Of a DNA stretch of 64,000 nucleotides, positions 1-9,147 are shown in pieces; positions within the stretch are counted from its first letter, which is position 1; every line of letters starts with the position of its first letter. Both the position numbers and the translations under genes were made by a program. Origin of the DNA: Thalassobellus sediminis (GTDB lineage: Bacteria; Bacteroidota; Bacteroidia; Flavobacteriales; Flavobacteriaceae); assembly GCF_044386045.1 (NCBI RefSeq), contig NZ_JBISCD010000039.1:62001-126000 (forward strand). The letters are read 5' to 3'. The notes under the pieces were generated by a model. It searched no databases. It was not told the DNA's origin and saw only the letters and a program-made list of their open reading frames with translations.

Positions 1-776
1 TATGAATCATTAGTAGTTTTAATTTTATTTTTTACTACTCTAAAAGCTTTGTCATTATCAATAGTTTTGTAAAATTCTGTAAACGGGAATTCACTACTTC
101 TAAACGCGGCAAAAAAAGAATAAATACCTGTTTTAGAAATTTCATTATTGTATCTGTTTTTAAATAGTTCAGCATCTTTATTATTAATAAATAAAGCAAA
201 AACGGAAGCTATAATTATTAAAAAAATAGAAGGTGCTAATTTTGTTTTAAAAGGAGTGGTACTAGTAAACGTTTCTTTAAAAATACCTTTCTTTTTGATT
301 GCTATAATGATTCCAAAAAGGATTAATAATATAAGTCCTATGAGTAAGGGCAAAGGATAAGATTCGTTAATGTTATTTACTACCTCATAAGTGTAAAGTA
401 AGTAATCTACAGCAATGAAGTTGAATCTGCGTTTAAATTCTTCCCAAAAAGTAATTTCTGCAAAAAAGGAAAATAAAAATATAATTAGGCCTAAGGAAAA
501 TCCAAAATACGTTATTATTCTATCAAATAAAGTACCATATATTTTACTGGGGATGAGTAATAAATATATAATATATGGTATAGCGAAAAACGAAACGGTT
601 CCAATATCGAATAAAAAGCCAATAGCAAAAGCACTTATTAATTTTAAAACAGAAGTATCAATTTCAGAGAAATTCCAGATTAAAAAAACTAATCTTACCA
701 AAAAAGATAGTGTTATAAATATTGAAATGAATGTTTTTAGTAGAGAAAAACGTTTAGGAAAAAGAGTTAGTTTCAT
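1..776 (-). CDS. LTA synthase-like sulfatase/phosphoglycerol transferase, N-terminal part
   Basis: Open frame on the minus strand from an ATG at 774-776 that runs off the left edge (about 258 residues visible, no stop). The visible part is the multi-span membrane region: hydrophobic segments near residues 12-33, 45-80, 90-112, 150-168 and 188-206. A loop containing EEFKRRFNFIAVDYLLYTYEV (120-140) and the stretch FKNRYNNEISKTGIYSFF are typical of the region before the periplasmic sulfatase domain in Bacteroidota LtaS/MdoB-like proteins. The catalytic sulfatase domain would lie outside the window, so catalytic residues cannot be checked. Family members transfer phosphoglycerol or phosphoethanolamine to envelope glycolipids or glycans; the substrate here is unknown. 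The gene lies 17 bases downstream of the DUF2911 gene on the same strand, so the two probably share a transcript. Confidence 0.8.
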   Translation of the reverse strand, partial: MKLTLFPKRFSLLKTFISIFITLSFLVRLVFLIWNFSEIDTSVLKLISAFAIGFLFDIGTVSFFAIPYIIYLLLIPSKIYGTLFDRIITYFGFSLGLIIFLFSFFAEITFWEEFKRRFNFIAVDYLLYTYEVVNNINESYPLPLLIGLILLILFGIIIAIKKKGIFKETFTSTTPFKTKLAPSIFLIIIASVFALFINNKDAELFKNRYNNEISKTGIYSFFAAFRSSEFPFTEFYKTIDNDKAFRVVKNKIKTTNDS

Positions 777-793
777 TATTGTAAATTAGTGAA

Positions 794-1348
794 TTACTTT
801 AAAGGAACAGATACTTTAATATCATCCCACGCCATAGTTAAAAACAATTTGTCTGTAGAATTGTCAAATGCAATTGTAAATTGTTCAACATCGTGGTTTA
901 ATTTTTCAACAGGTATATCGGCGTTTAAAACATCATAATTAGGGTCCCACATAGGTTTCATTTCGGAATCTACACCCCAAGAGTATTGTTTAGAATTAAA
1001 TATAACGGTCCAAACAGAGTCTTTAGGTACCGTCCATAACGTGTATTTTCCAGGAGCTAATTGCAAGCCTGCAATTTCTAAAGGTTTATTGGTTTCAAAA
1101 GTGGTTGCTTCATTTGCACCAGTTCGCCATACTTTATTAAAAGGTACTAAGGCTCCAAATACTTCACGTCCTTTTTTATAAGGTCTATTGTAAAACACTT
1201 TAAGTTTTAAATCATTTAGTTCAAATTTTACCGTATCCTTAGGACTTAATCTTTTTTCGAAAATATTTTCAACAAAAGTGGAGTATAAAAATAAACCAAG
1301 TGCAATAAAAGATAAGATGATTAAAAGGCGTTTTAAAAAGGTGTTCAT
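794..1348 (-). CDS. DUF2911 domain protein, membrane-anchored
   Basis: 184 residues. One N-terminal hydrophobic segment (about 7-25) acts as a signal anchor, placing the rest in the periplasm. The DUF2911 signature is visible: a VFYNRPYKKGREVFG strand, LVPFNKVWRTGANEATTF, a GKYTLWTVP turn and a C-terminal LTMAWDDIKVSVPL. The same domain occurs in the gene at 23581, there fused to TPRs. DUF2911 has no established biochemical role. The gene precedes the LtaS-like gene and is likely co-transcribed with it; the divergent gene upstream is the ECF sigma factor. Confidence 0.88.
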   Translation of the reverse strand: MNTFLKRLLIILSFIALGLFLYSTFVENIFEKRLSPKDTVKFELNDLKLKVFYNRPYKKGREVFGALVPFNKVWRTGANEATTFETNKPLEIAGLQLAPGKYTLWTVPKDSVWTVIFNSKQYSWGVDSEMKPMWDPNYDVLNADIPVEKLNHDVEQFTIAFDNSTDKLFLTMAWDDIKVSVPLK

Positions 1349-1524
1349 GTAAATGATTTAATTTAAGGTATAAAGATACTTTAAAATGTAATAATTAATA
1401 AAATTGAAACGTACATTTCTTTAATTTTGTTATAAGTCATTAAAAAAAAATATTTTTTTGCAACACTACAATTTTTTAATCGTCTTTATAATGAACTAAC
1501 TAATAACCAAAAGTAAAACCGAGT

Positions 1525-2073
1525 ATGTTTCAAGTTGACATTATTGAAAAATGTAAACAGAACAACCGAAAAGCACAAGTGCAGTTATACAACCAGTACT
1601 GCGACGGTATGTATGTTGTTGCTAAACGGTTTTTAAAAGATACTCATGATGCTGAAGATGTGGTGCAAGAAGCTTTTATAAAGGCTTTTACCAAATTACA
1701 TCAATATAAAGCAGAAGTTACCTTTGGAGCTTGGTTAAAACGTATTGTTATTAATAAAAGTATCGATTTTTTAAAAACTAAAAAACAACTTGTTGAATTA
1801 GAAGAGGTGCACCTTAAAGTAATCGATAATGATAATAATGACAAATGGTTAGTAGATGATGAAATTACATTAAACGATGTAAAAAAGGCTATTAATAAAT
1901 TACCAGAAAAATATCAATATGTGGTGATGCTTTATTTAATTGAAGGCTACGATCATCAAGAAATTTCAGAAATATTGAATATTTCTACAGTTGCATCTCG
2001 AACGCAATTATCTAGAGGAAGAACGAAATTACAAGAACTCTTAACACTTAAAAAAAATGGCACAAGATATTAG
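1525..2073 (+). CDS. ECF-type RNA polymerase sigma factor
   Basis: 182 residues, normal for a minimal group IV sigma factor. Region 2 is seen at about 21-85, with the core-binding stretch DAEDVVQEAFIKAF followed by TFGAWLKRIVINKSIDFLK. Region 4 is at about 118-172, with LPEKYQYVVMLYLIEGYDHQEIS and a helix-turn-helix running through ISTVASRTQLSRGRTKLQ. It should direct core RNA polymerase to a small regulon. The last 17 bases overlap the next gene, a single-span protein, which fits the usual sigma/anti-sigma pair with translational coupling. The target regulon is unknown; the immediately downstream adhesin-like gene is an obvious candidate. Confidence 0.93.
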   Translation: MFQVDIIEKCKQNNRKAQVQLYNQYCDGMYVVAKRFLKDTHDAEDVVQEAFIKAFTKLHQYKAEVTFGAWLKRIVINKSIDFLKTKKQLVELEEVHLKVIDNDNNDKWLVDDEITLNDVKKAINKLPEKYQYVVMLYLIEGYDHQEISEILNISTVASRTQLSRGRTKLQELLTLKKNGTRY

Positions 2074-2635
2074 AGACTTATTTAAAGATGATAAAGTAAC
2101 ACATGAAGTTATGCCAGAAAATCATCAAGACCGATTTCTTGAAAAGTTAAATAAAGCTTTACCAAACGAAGTTAAAAATAAACCATTTAATTGGATGCGT
2201 ATTGCAGCTAGCATTGTTTTGTTTTTAGGGTTAGGTTTTGGTGCTTATCATTATTTTCAGCCTCATATAGGAAATCCTCCATCAGTTGTATCAACCAATA
2301 CTGTTGAAGCAAAAACACTGGGAGATGTGTCTCCTGGATTGAAGAAAGTGGAAGATTATTATTTAGCGAGCATCAATTTAGAATTGTCTAAAATGAAATA
2401 TACACCAGAAACTAAAGATGTTTTTGATGGCTATTTACAGCAGTTAAATGAGTTAGATGAAGAGTACAAACGTTTATCACTTGAATTAACGGAGTCTGGA
2501 CCAACGGAGTTGACTATTAATGCATTGATAGATAATTTAAAATTTCGTTTAAATCTTCTATATCGTTTAAGATCACAATTAAAAGAATTTAATACTTCGG
2601 AAACCAATGTTGAAGAAGTAAAACAAACGAGTTAA
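2057..2635 (+). CDS. Putative anti-sigma factor, single-span membrane protein
   Basis: 192 residues. A cytoplasmic N-terminus of about 45 residues is followed by one transmembrane helix (about 48-67, WMRIAASIVLFLGLGFGAYHYF region). The periplasmic part is mostly charged and helical (about 100-190, rich in E/L/K). I see no conserved zinc-binding HxxxCxxC motif, so it is not a classical ZAS anti-sigma factor. The call rests on position: it starts inside the ECF sigma gene (17-base overlap) and has the expected topology. Flavobacterial genomes often carry such unnamed membrane proteins after ECF sigma genes. Function is inference. Confidence 0.65.
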   Translation: MAQDIRDLFKDDKVTHEVMPENHQDRFLEKLNKALPNEVKNKPFNWMRIAASIVLFLGLGFGAYHYFQPHIGNPPSVVSTNTVEAKTLGDVSPGLKKVEDYYLASINLELSKMKYTPETKDVFDGYLQQLNELDEEYKRLSLELTESGPTELTINALIDNLKFRLNLLYRLRSQLKEFNTSETNVEEVKQTS

Positions 2636-2646
2636 AAAATCAAAAA

Positions 2647-4089
2647 ATGAACAAATCAATTATAAAAATCAAATTATTTATTTTAAGTTTTTTTGTTGCA
2701 GCAAGTATTTTTGCTCAACAAAAGTTAACTAAAGTATCGCAAACAATTAATGTTAATAAAGATGTAACAATCGATTTAAATACTAGCTATACCAATATTG
2801 TTTTTGATACTTGGAATAAGGGAAGTGTTGAAATTGAAGCTTATATAGAGGGAGAAGGATTAAGTAAAGAAGAGTTAGAGGAAGCTTTAAAATCATGGAA
2901 TGTTGATGTTGATGCTTCTATAGATAATGTGTCAATTTCTACTAAGTCAAATAACTCAAATTATGTATGGAATTATAATGTTAATCATGGTGATAGCGAT
3001 GTGGTACATGCGGTTTTAGATGAATTAAAATTTGTAATGGCAGATATACCTGGGATGCCAGAAATGCCAGAACTTCCTGAGGTGCCAGAAATGCCAGCAT
3101 TACCAGAATTGCCGGAGGGTGTTAATAATGTTCAATTTGATTACGAGGCTTATCAAAAAGATGGTGAGAAATATTTAGAAAAGTATACACAGCAATTTGA
3201 ATCTACTTTTGGTAAAGATTATGCAGAACAAATGGAAGCTTGGGGAGAAAAATTTGGAAAAGAATGGGGAGAAAAATATGGTAAGCAAATGGAAGCTTGG
3301 GGAGAACGTTTTGCTGAACAAATGGAAAAGAGAGCTCAAAGAATTGAACATCAAGTTCAACGAGTGGAAAAACAACGAGAGCTTGCAGAGAAAAGTAGAG
3401 AGCGGGTAGTGGTAGTACGTAAAGAGCATGAGAAAAAAAGAGAGAAATTAGAAAGTAAACGTCGTGTTTTAGTCGAGAAAATGGTTAACCGAGAATCTGG
3501 TAATTCTAAAGTTAAAAAAACGATTAGAATTAAAATACCTAAAGATGCAAAGTTAAAAGTGAATGTGCGCCATGGCGAACTAGAATTTGCTTCAAACATA
3601 GATAATTTAAAAGCAGATGTATCATATACAAAGTTTACAGCATATAGCATTAATGGAAGTTCAACTTCCATTAATGCTTCTTATTCACCAATTCATGTAA
3701 ACAATTGGAATTTAGGTGAATTAAATTTAAAGTATATTGAAAAGGCAGATTTAGATAATGTAAAGAATATGGTTTTGAATTCTAATTCTTCAAATGTTAC
3801 TATTGGTAATTTGTCAGGAAATGCTATTATTGATGGTAGTATTGGTGATTTGAAGATTTTAAAAATTGACGATGCATTTACTAATTTAAATATCATCATT
3901 CAAAATAGTGATGTTGTTATTACGCTTCCAAAAGTGGATTATAATTTACAATATAAAGGAACGCGTTCTTGTTTCTCTCATCCTAAAAAATCTTCAAAAG
4001 ACAATGTATCTTCATTTTCTAATAATAATTTAGAAAGTAATAAAATGATTGTTGTAAATGCTAAGTATAGTAATGTAGAGATGAAATAG
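2647..4089 (+). CDS. Exported coiled-coil protein with DUF4097/adhesin-like C-terminus
   Basis: 480 residues. Signal peptide 1-23 ends at FVAASIFAQ. The N-terminal part (24-110) has short beta-strand patterns (DVTIDLNTSYTNIVFDTW) typical of DUF4097 putative adhesins. Then comes a proline/methionine-rich linker built on P-E-[MLV]-P (about 136-157). A long charged coiled coil follows (about 165-290) with near-duplicate MEAWGEKFG / MEAWGERFA units. The C-terminal part (300-480) is beta-rich and N/S-rich, with repeated strand-turn units like a beta-helix. It starts 11 bases after the anti-sigma-like gene and probably shares the operon. It may be the effector or sensor of that ECF system; the exact function is unknown. 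Confidence 0.7.
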   Translation: MNKSIIKIKLFILSFFVAASIFAQQKLTKVSQTINVNKDVTIDLNTSYTNIVFDTWNKGSVEIEAYIEGEGLSKEELEEALKSWNVDVDASIDNVSISTKSNNSNYVWNYNVNHGDSDVVHAVLDELKFVMADIPGMPEMPELPEVPEMPALPELPEGVNNVQFDYEAYQKDGEKYLEKYTQQFESTFGKDYAEQMEAWGEKFGKEWGEKYGKQMEAWGERFAEQMEKRAQRIEHQVQRVEKQRELAEKSRERVVVVRKEHEKKREKLESKRRVLVEKMVNRESGNSKVKKTIRIKIPKDAKLKVNVRHGELEFASNIDNLKADVSYTKFTAYSINGSSTSINASYSPIHVNNWNLGELNLKYIEKADLDNVKNMVLNSNSSNVTIGNLSGNAIIDGSIGDLKILKIDDAFTNLNIIIQNSDVVITLPKVDYNLQYKGTRSCFSHPKKSSKDNVSSFSNNNLESNKMIVVNAKYSNVEMK

Positions 4090-4120
4090 TACTTATCTGA
4101 ATTCTATTAATTTAAAACAA

Positions 4121-4150
4121 AAAAAACGCCTAAAAAGGCGCTTTCTTAAT
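4121..4150. terminator. Bidirectional intrinsic terminator between convergent genes
   Basis: Inverted repeat CGCCT-AAAA-AGGCG at 4127-4140, flanked by an A-run on the left and a T-rich tract on the right. It can therefore terminate transcription from both sides. It lies between the stop of the adhesin-like gene (4089) and the stop of the minus-strand beta-barrel gene (4175). Confidence 0.8.
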
Positions 4151-4174
4151 TTTTAAGTATATGCTTTTCTAGAT

Positions 4175-4666
4175 TTAAAACTGATAACGAATACCTAAAG
4201 CGATATCGAAATCTAAATCATTATTATCGTATAGGTCATCTCCAAAGCCTATTTCTGGTCTAAAATCAAGTGATAATAATAAAGGAATATCAAAACTATA
4301 CTCTATACCAATATCTCCAGCAGCAAAAACAAAGGTGTCAGAGATGTCTTTTCCTCCGGGATTGTCAAAGCTAAAAGACCCAATACCTCCACCAGCACCA
4401 ACATACCAGTTAAAAGCTCCGTCAAGAGGCATAACCCATTGGTATAAGCCTGTAAGTTTAAAACCGTCATAGTTATTTCCGTCTCTCCAGCCCAAATCTA
4501 ATTCTAATCTATTATCAGCTCCTAAAGCACGTTGATATGAGATTTCAGCTCCTAATCCATCACTATCACCTAATCGTAATCCAATAGCGTTATCTGCTAT
4601 ATCTTGTGCATTCGATGCAAATACAAATCCGAATACGGCAAAGGATAATAAAAATAATTTTTTCAT
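4175..4666 (-). CDS. Small outer-membrane beta-barrel protein
   Basis: 163 residues. A signal peptide (MKKLFLLSFAVFGFVFASNAQ) is followed by alternating hydrophobic strands with short D/G/N-rich turns and a C-terminal aromatic residue in a barrel-type last strand (DIALGIRYQF). This is the pattern of 8-stranded OmpW/porin-family barrels. Length and pattern match the many small beta-barrel proteins of flavobacteria. The substrate, if any, cannot be read from sequence. It is monocistronic, with the terminator at 4121-4150 downstream. Confidence 0.8.
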   Translation of the reverse strand: MKKLFLLSFAVFGFVFASNAQDIADNAIGLRLGDSDGLGAEISYQRALGADNRLELDLGWRDGNNYDGFKLTGLYQWVMPLDGAFNWYVGAGGGIGSFSFDNPGGKDISDTFVFAAGDIGIEYSFDIPLLLSLDFRPEIGFGDDLYDNNDLDFDIALGIRYQF

Positions 4667-4763
4667 AAATTTTAAAGTTTTAGTTTAATAATATCTACGA
4701 TCGTTTTATTTAAAAAGACCATTTTTTTGTTCACCGAGTTATTTTACAAAAATAACGCCAAAA

Positions 4764-4795
4764 TTGTATTTATATTTAACATCTCATTAGTTTTG
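4764..4795 (+). promoter_or_regulatory. Bacteroidota-type promoter of the D-lactate dehydrogenase-type gene
   Basis: TTG (-33) at 4764-4766 and TAGTTTTG (-7, consensus TAnnTTTG) at 4788-4795, separated by 21 bases. The -7 box ends 19 bases before the ATG at 4815. Spacing and both boxes fit the known primary-sigma consensus of Bacteroidota. Confidence 0.65.
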
Positions 4796-4814
4796 TAAAC
4801 TTATTTATTAAAAT

Positions 4815-7736
4815 ATGCCATTAAACACAGAGTTACAGGAGTTAAGAAAGAAATTATCTGGAGAATTATTTTTCGATGATTTAATAAAATCTTTATACGC
4901 TACTGATGCGTCTGTTTATAGAATGTTGCCATTAGCTGTTGCGTATCCAAAAAATAAAGAAGATATAAAAAAACTTATCCAGTTTGCTAAAACTCATAAC
5001 ACCTCATTAATTCCAAGAACAGCAGGTACATCGCTTGCAGGACAATGTGTTGGAAAAGGTATTGTGGTAGATGTTTCTAAATATTTTACAAATATTTTAG
5101 ACTTTAATGAAGAAGCCAAAACAATAACAGTGCAACCAGGTGTTGTACGTGATGCGTTAAATAATTATTTAAAGCCTTACGGATTGTTTTTCGGACCCAA
5201 TACGTCTACATCAAATAGATGTATGATTGGTGGAATGGTTGGTAATAATTCTTCTGGTACAACCTCTATTCAATATGGAGTTACAAGAGATAAGGTTGTA
5301 GAAATGCATACCATTTTAAGTGATGGGAGTGAGGCTGTGTTTGGTGAATTGTCTTCGGAAGTATTTCAACAAAAAACAAAAGAAACATCGTTAGAAGGAC
5401 AAATTTATAAGACTATTTATTCTGAATTAGCTTCAGAAACGGTTCAAAATCAAATTATAGATAATTTTCCAAAGTCAGAAATTCACAGAAGAAACACCGG
5501 TTATGCTATTGATGAATTGATAAAATCGGATGTGTTTACTGAAACTACAGAAGGTTTTAATATGTGTAAATTACTTTCTGGTAGTGAAGGTACATTAGCA
5601 TTTACAACGCAAATTACTTTAAAATTAGATGCGTTGCCACCAGAAGAATCTATTATGGTAGCTGCACATTTTGATAGTATTGAAGCTTGTTTGAATGCTG
5701 TTGAATTAACCATGAAACACGATTTGTACAATTGTGAAATGATGGATAAAACCATTTTAGATTGTACAAAACATAATAAAACACAAGAAGAAAATAGAAG
5801 TTTTATAGAAGGCGATCCGCAAGCTATTTTAATGTGCGAAGTGCGATCAAACACCAAGGAAGCCGTTTTTGAGTTAGCTGATACATTAGAAAAAGCGATT
5901 AAAGATTCAGGATTGAGTTATGCGTATCCTAAATTGATAGGGAATAATGTAAATAAAGCTAATAATTTAAGAAGCGCAGGTTTAGGATTGTTAGGAAATA
6001 TGATTGGCGATAGAAAGTCGGCCGCCTGTATTGAAGATACAGCGGTGGCTTTACCAGACTTAGCAAATTATATTTCAGAGTTTTCTAAGTTAATGAAAGC
6101 GTATAAGCAAGATGCTATTTATTATGCACACGCAGGTGCTGGCGAATTACATTTGCGACCTATTTTAAATCTTAAAAAGGCTGAAGATGTTGTTTTGTTC
6201 AGAAAAATAACAACAGATGTAGCGCATTTAGTGAAGAAATATAACGGTTCTATGAGTGGCGAACATGGTGATGGTATTGTGCGTGCTGAATTTATTCCGC
6301 TAATGATTGGGGAAGCGAATTATGAAATTGTAAAGCGTATAAAAGCTGTTTTTGATGTCGACAATATATTTAACCCAGGGAAGATTGTTGATGCATTTCC
6401 AATGGATAAATCGTTGCGTTATGAAATAGATAGAGTAGAACCCGAAATAGAAACGCTTCTCGATTTTTCAGCTTCTCAGGGTATTCTAAGAGAAACCGAA
6501 AAATGTAATGGTTCTGGTGACTGTAGAAAATTACCAGAGTTTGGTGGTACCATGTGTCCGAGTTACAGAGCTACCAGAAATGAAAAAGATACTACACGAG
6601 CAAGAGCGAATGCTTTGCGTGAATTTTTAACAAATTCAGATCAAGAAAATAAGTTTAACCATAAAGAATTAAAAATGGTTTTCGATTTATGCTTAAGTTG
6701 TAAAGCCTGCGCAAGCGAGTGCCCAAGTAGTGTAGATGTGGCAAGTTTAAAAGCAGAGTTTTTATATCAATATCAAAAAGAAAATGGCGTATCGTTACGT
6801 ACTAAATTGTTCGCCTATAATAATAAATTAAACGATTTTGGAAGTCAGTTTCCTAAGCTTACAAACTTTGTGTTTTCTAACAAAATAACGTCTTCTGTTT
6901 TAAAGAAATCGTTGTCTGTTGCTAAAGAAAGAAGTTTGCCTTTGATTTCAAATAAAAGTTTAAATAAACAATTTCAATTATTTGAAAATAAAATAGATAT
7001 AAAAAATAAAATAAAGACAATCTATTTTTTTAATGATGAGTTTTTAAATCATTTAGATGCTTCAATTGGCATGGATGCTATTCAACTTTTAACGGCTTTA
7101 AATTATGATATAAAGTTGATTAAGCATGCCGAATCTGGTCGTGCTTTTTTATCTAAAGGATTGCTAGAACAAGCTAAAGAATTTGCAAATAAAAACGTTG
7201 AAACTTTTAAAGATAAAGTTTCAAATGAAACACCTTTAATAGGTATAGAACCTTCGGCTATTTTAACTTTTAGAGATGAATATATAAAGTTAGCAGAAGA
7301 TAAAACTTCCGCGAAAGCGATTGCAAAAAACACCTTTTTAATTGAAGAGTTTATTCAGCAAGAAATAGCTTTAGGTAATATAAAGTCAGAGCAATTTACG
7401 TTAGAAGCTAAAACTATTAAGTTTCACGGACATTGCCATCAAAAATCGATGAGTAATCAACTTTCAAGTTTTGCAGTACTGAATTTACCTAAAAATTATA
7501 AAGTGACTATTATTCCTAGTGGTTGTTGTGGTATGGCAGGAAGTTTTGGTTACGAAAAAGAGCACTATGAGGTGAGTATGAGTGTTGGAGAGCAAACTTT
7601 GTTCCCGGCGGTTAGAAAAGCACCAAAAGAGATTGTTATTTCTGCAAACGGTACCAGTTGTAGACATCAAATAAAGGATGGAACAAATAGAGTAGCATTA
7701 CATCCAATTACTATTTTAAAAGAAGCTTTAATTTAA
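4815..7736 (+). CDS. FAD-linked oxidase/Fe-S oxidoreductase fusion (D-lactate dehydrogenase type)
   Basis: 973 residues, a fusion of a GlcD-like flavoprotein and a GlpC-like iron-sulfur protein. The FAD-binding domain (about 30-270) has PRTAGTSLAGQCVGKG and the NRCMIGGMVGNNSSGT loop. The FAD-oxidase C-terminal domain (about 275-530) includes YYAHAGAGELHLRP and SGEHGDG. The Fe-S part has CNGSGDC and CLSCKACASECP (about 555-640). It ends with cysteine-rich domains containing HGHCHQKS and SGCCGMAGSFG (about 875-920). Enzymes of this type oxidise D-lactate or related 2-hydroxy acids and pass electrons towards the quinone pool, here menaquinone. The substrate is inferred. Single gene with its own promoter; it overlaps the convergent neighbour by 3 bases. 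Confidence 0.88.
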   Translation: MPLNTELQELRKKLSGELFFDDLIKSLYATDASVYRMLPLAVAYPKNKEDIKKLIQFAKTHNTSLIPRTAGTSLAGQCVGKGIVVDVSKYFTNILDFNEEAKTITVQPGVVRDALNNYLKPYGLFFGPNTSTSNRCMIGGMVGNNSSGTTSIQYGVTRDKVVEMHTILSDGSEAVFGELSSEVFQQKTKETSLEGQIYKTIYSELASETVQNQIIDNFPKSEIHRRNTGYAIDELIKSDVFTETTEGFNMCKLLSGSEGTLAFTTQITLKLDALPPEESIMVAAHFDSIEACLNAVELTMKHDLYNCEMMDKTILDCTKHNKTQEENRSFIEGDPQAILMCEVRSNTKEAVFELADTLEKAIKDSGLSYAYPKLIGNNVNKANNLRSAGLGLLGNMIGDRKSAACIEDTAVALPDLANYISEFSKLMKAYKQDAIYYAHAGAGELHLRPILNLKKAEDVVLFRKITTDVAHLVKKYNGSMSGEHGDGIVRAEFIPLMIGEANYEIVKRIKAVFDVDNIFNPGKIVDAFPMDKSLRYEIDRVEPEIETLLDFSASQGILRETEKCNGSGDCRKLPEFGGTMCPSYRATRNEKDTTRARANALREFLTNSDQENKFNHKELKMVFDLCLSCKACASECPSSVDVASLKAEFLYQYQKENGVSLRTKLFAYNNKLNDFGSQFPKLTNFVFSNKITSSVLKKSLSVAKERSLPLISNKSLNKQFQLFENKIDIKNKIKTIYFFNDEFLNHLDASIGMDAIQLLTALNYDIKLIKHAESGRAFLSKGLLEQAKEFANKNVETFKDKVSNETPLIGIEPSAILTFRDEYIKLAEDKTSAKAIAKNTFLIEEFIQQEIALGNIKSEQFTLEAKTIKFHGHCHQKSMSNQLSSFAVLNLPKNYKVTIIPSGCCGMAGSFGYEKEHYEVSMSVGEQTLFPAVRKAPKEIVISANGTSCRHQIKDGTNRVALHPITILKEALI

Positions 7737-8065
7737 AACCTTATAACTTTTCCGTTGCTAAGCAATTTTTTTGCATCATTCCAGTTGGGTAATTCTGTTG
7801 TGTCCACTGTAACTGTTCTAATTTCTTTTGAAATCTTTTTACTAGCCTTCATGCCTTCTAAATGTGCTCCGCTTGTAGCAAACTCTTTCATTTCTTTTTC
7901 GTTATTCCAAAGTGTCATGGTGTAATGGTTTGTCCAAAAACCTTTGCTCTTGAATTCTTTACAATTGGTAGATCTTAGCTGTCTAACAATTTTTAGAGTA
8001 ATAGCTGATAAAATGAAAAACTTAAAAGGACTGTTTAATTCTATTGACGTTATTGTTGCTTTCAT
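7733..8065 (-). CDS. Small dimeric alpha/beta-barrel (monooxygenase-like) protein
   Basis: 110 residues without signal peptide. The pattern (a strand, a helix, then KGFWTNHYTMTLWNNEKEMKEFATSGAHLEGM) resembles the ferredoxin-like fold of DUF3291/antibiotic-biosynthesis-monooxygenase relatives. In those proteins a strand ending in a TLWxxxxxMxxF motif is followed by a helix containing H. I cannot identify catalytic residues or a substrate. The stop codon overlaps that of the convergent dehydrogenase gene. Confidence 0.6.
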   Translation of the reverse strand: MKATITSIELNSPFKFFILSAITLKIVRQLRSTNCKEFKSKGFWTNHYTMTLWNNEKEMKEFATSGAHLEGMKASKKISKEIRTVTVDTTELPNWNDAKKLLSNGKVIRF

Positions 8066-8110
8066 AAATCTATGATTAAAGCAGTAAATTTAGTGTAAAT
8101 AAAAGAATTA

Positions 8111-8956
8111 TTAAGGTTTCTTCTCTGGCTGTTTTACAATAGTAATAGCAGCAATTAGGTCTTTAACTTCCATCTCTTCAAAATCTTCATCAAGAACAAA
8201 AGGCGCTAGTTTATCGTTATTGTAATTGTAAATTTTCCAACGTTTAAATTGGTATTCTAAGGCTGTAAAGTTTTCAACCCAATCACCAGAGTTTAAATAC
8301 ATGGTTTTTCCGTTCTTGTTTTCAATATACTCCATTTTAGGTTGGTGTATATGTCCGCAAACCACATAATCATAACCATTTTCTATAGCTATGTCGGCAA
8401 TTACTTTTTCGTAATCGTCTATATATTTTATCGCGCCTTTTACGCCGTTCTTTACTTTTTTAGATACCGAATAACGTTCTTTGCCACGTTTTTCTAAATA
8501 CCAATTATAAGCACGGTTAATCAGGGTTAAAAAATCATATCCATAACCGCCAAGTTTTGCTAGCCATTTCGCATTTTGTATAGAAACATCAAAAACATCC
8601 CCATGAAAAAACCATCCTTTTTTTCCGTCTAAATCTAAAATCAATTTATCAACAATAGAAATATTGCCAATCGTTGTATTGCTGAATTTTCTAAGCATTT
8701 CATCATGATTCCCTGTAATGTAAATAATTTCAACGCCATCAGCCGCCATGTCCATTATTTTCTTAATGACTTTTAAATGCGATTTGGGGAAATAACGTTT
8801 GCTAAATTGCCAAACATCAATAATATCGCCATTTAGAATAAGTTTCTTGGGTTCAATGCTGTTTAAATAGGTTAGTAAGTGTTTTGCATGACAACCGTAT
8901 GTTCCCAAATGAACATCTGATATTACTGCAATTTCTATTTTTCGTTTTATTTTCAA
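8111..8956 (-). CDS. UDP-2,3-diacylglucosamine diphosphatase-like metallophosphoesterase
   Basis: 281 residues with the full calcineurin-like metal site: DVHLG (near 14), NGDIIDVW (about 41-48), GNHDE (about 81-85), HGDVFD (about 119-124) and CGHIHQP (about 198-204). This spacing, with the long insert between the fourth and fifth motifs, matches LpxH-like UDP-2,3-diacylglucosamine pyrophosphatases of Bacteroidota. These make lipid X in lipid A biosynthesis at the inner face of the membrane. No other lpx gene is adjacent, so the call rests on the family pattern only. Related YbbF-type phosphoesterases of unknown substrate are an alternative. Confidence 0.8.
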   Translation of the reverse strand: MKIKRKIEIAVISDVHLGTYGCHAKHLLTYLNSIEPKKLILNGDIIDVWQFSKRYFPKSHLKVIKKIMDMAADGVEIIYITGNHDEMLRKFSNTTIGNISIVDKLILDLDGKKGWFFHGDVFDVSIQNAKWLAKLGGYGYDFLTLINRAYNWYLEKRGKERYSVSKKVKNGVKGAIKYIDDYEKVIADIAIENGYDYVVCGHIHQPKMEYIENKNGKTMYLNSGDWVENFTALEYQFKRWKIYNYNNDKLAPFVLDEDFEEMEVKDLIAAITIVKQPEKKP

Positions 8957-9147
8957 TAGTTAAGGATCTATTTATTATTACAAATAACATAGTTTAATAT
9001 GATGTAATTATTATCGTATAATTATTTATATATCAGCATACTGTTAAGTAATTGTTATGTGTTGTTGCTCAGGAATTTCTAAAGCTAAATACGATTTCAT
9101 TTCCTTATTTCTAGGAATAGCTTTATTTTAGCCAAAAATTCTAAATT

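Noticed and set aside
148..789. Plus-strand open frames in the first 800 bases (148-360 and 415-789)
   Set aside because: They are antisense to the LtaS-like reading frame, which is open through the whole segment and has clear membrane helices and family motifs. Their own translations are lysine/isoleucine-rich with no pattern.
3175..3671. Antisense and alternate-frame open frames over the coiled-coil region
   Set aside because: They come from the repetitive GAA/AAA codons of the coiled coil. No independent start context or protein-like composition.
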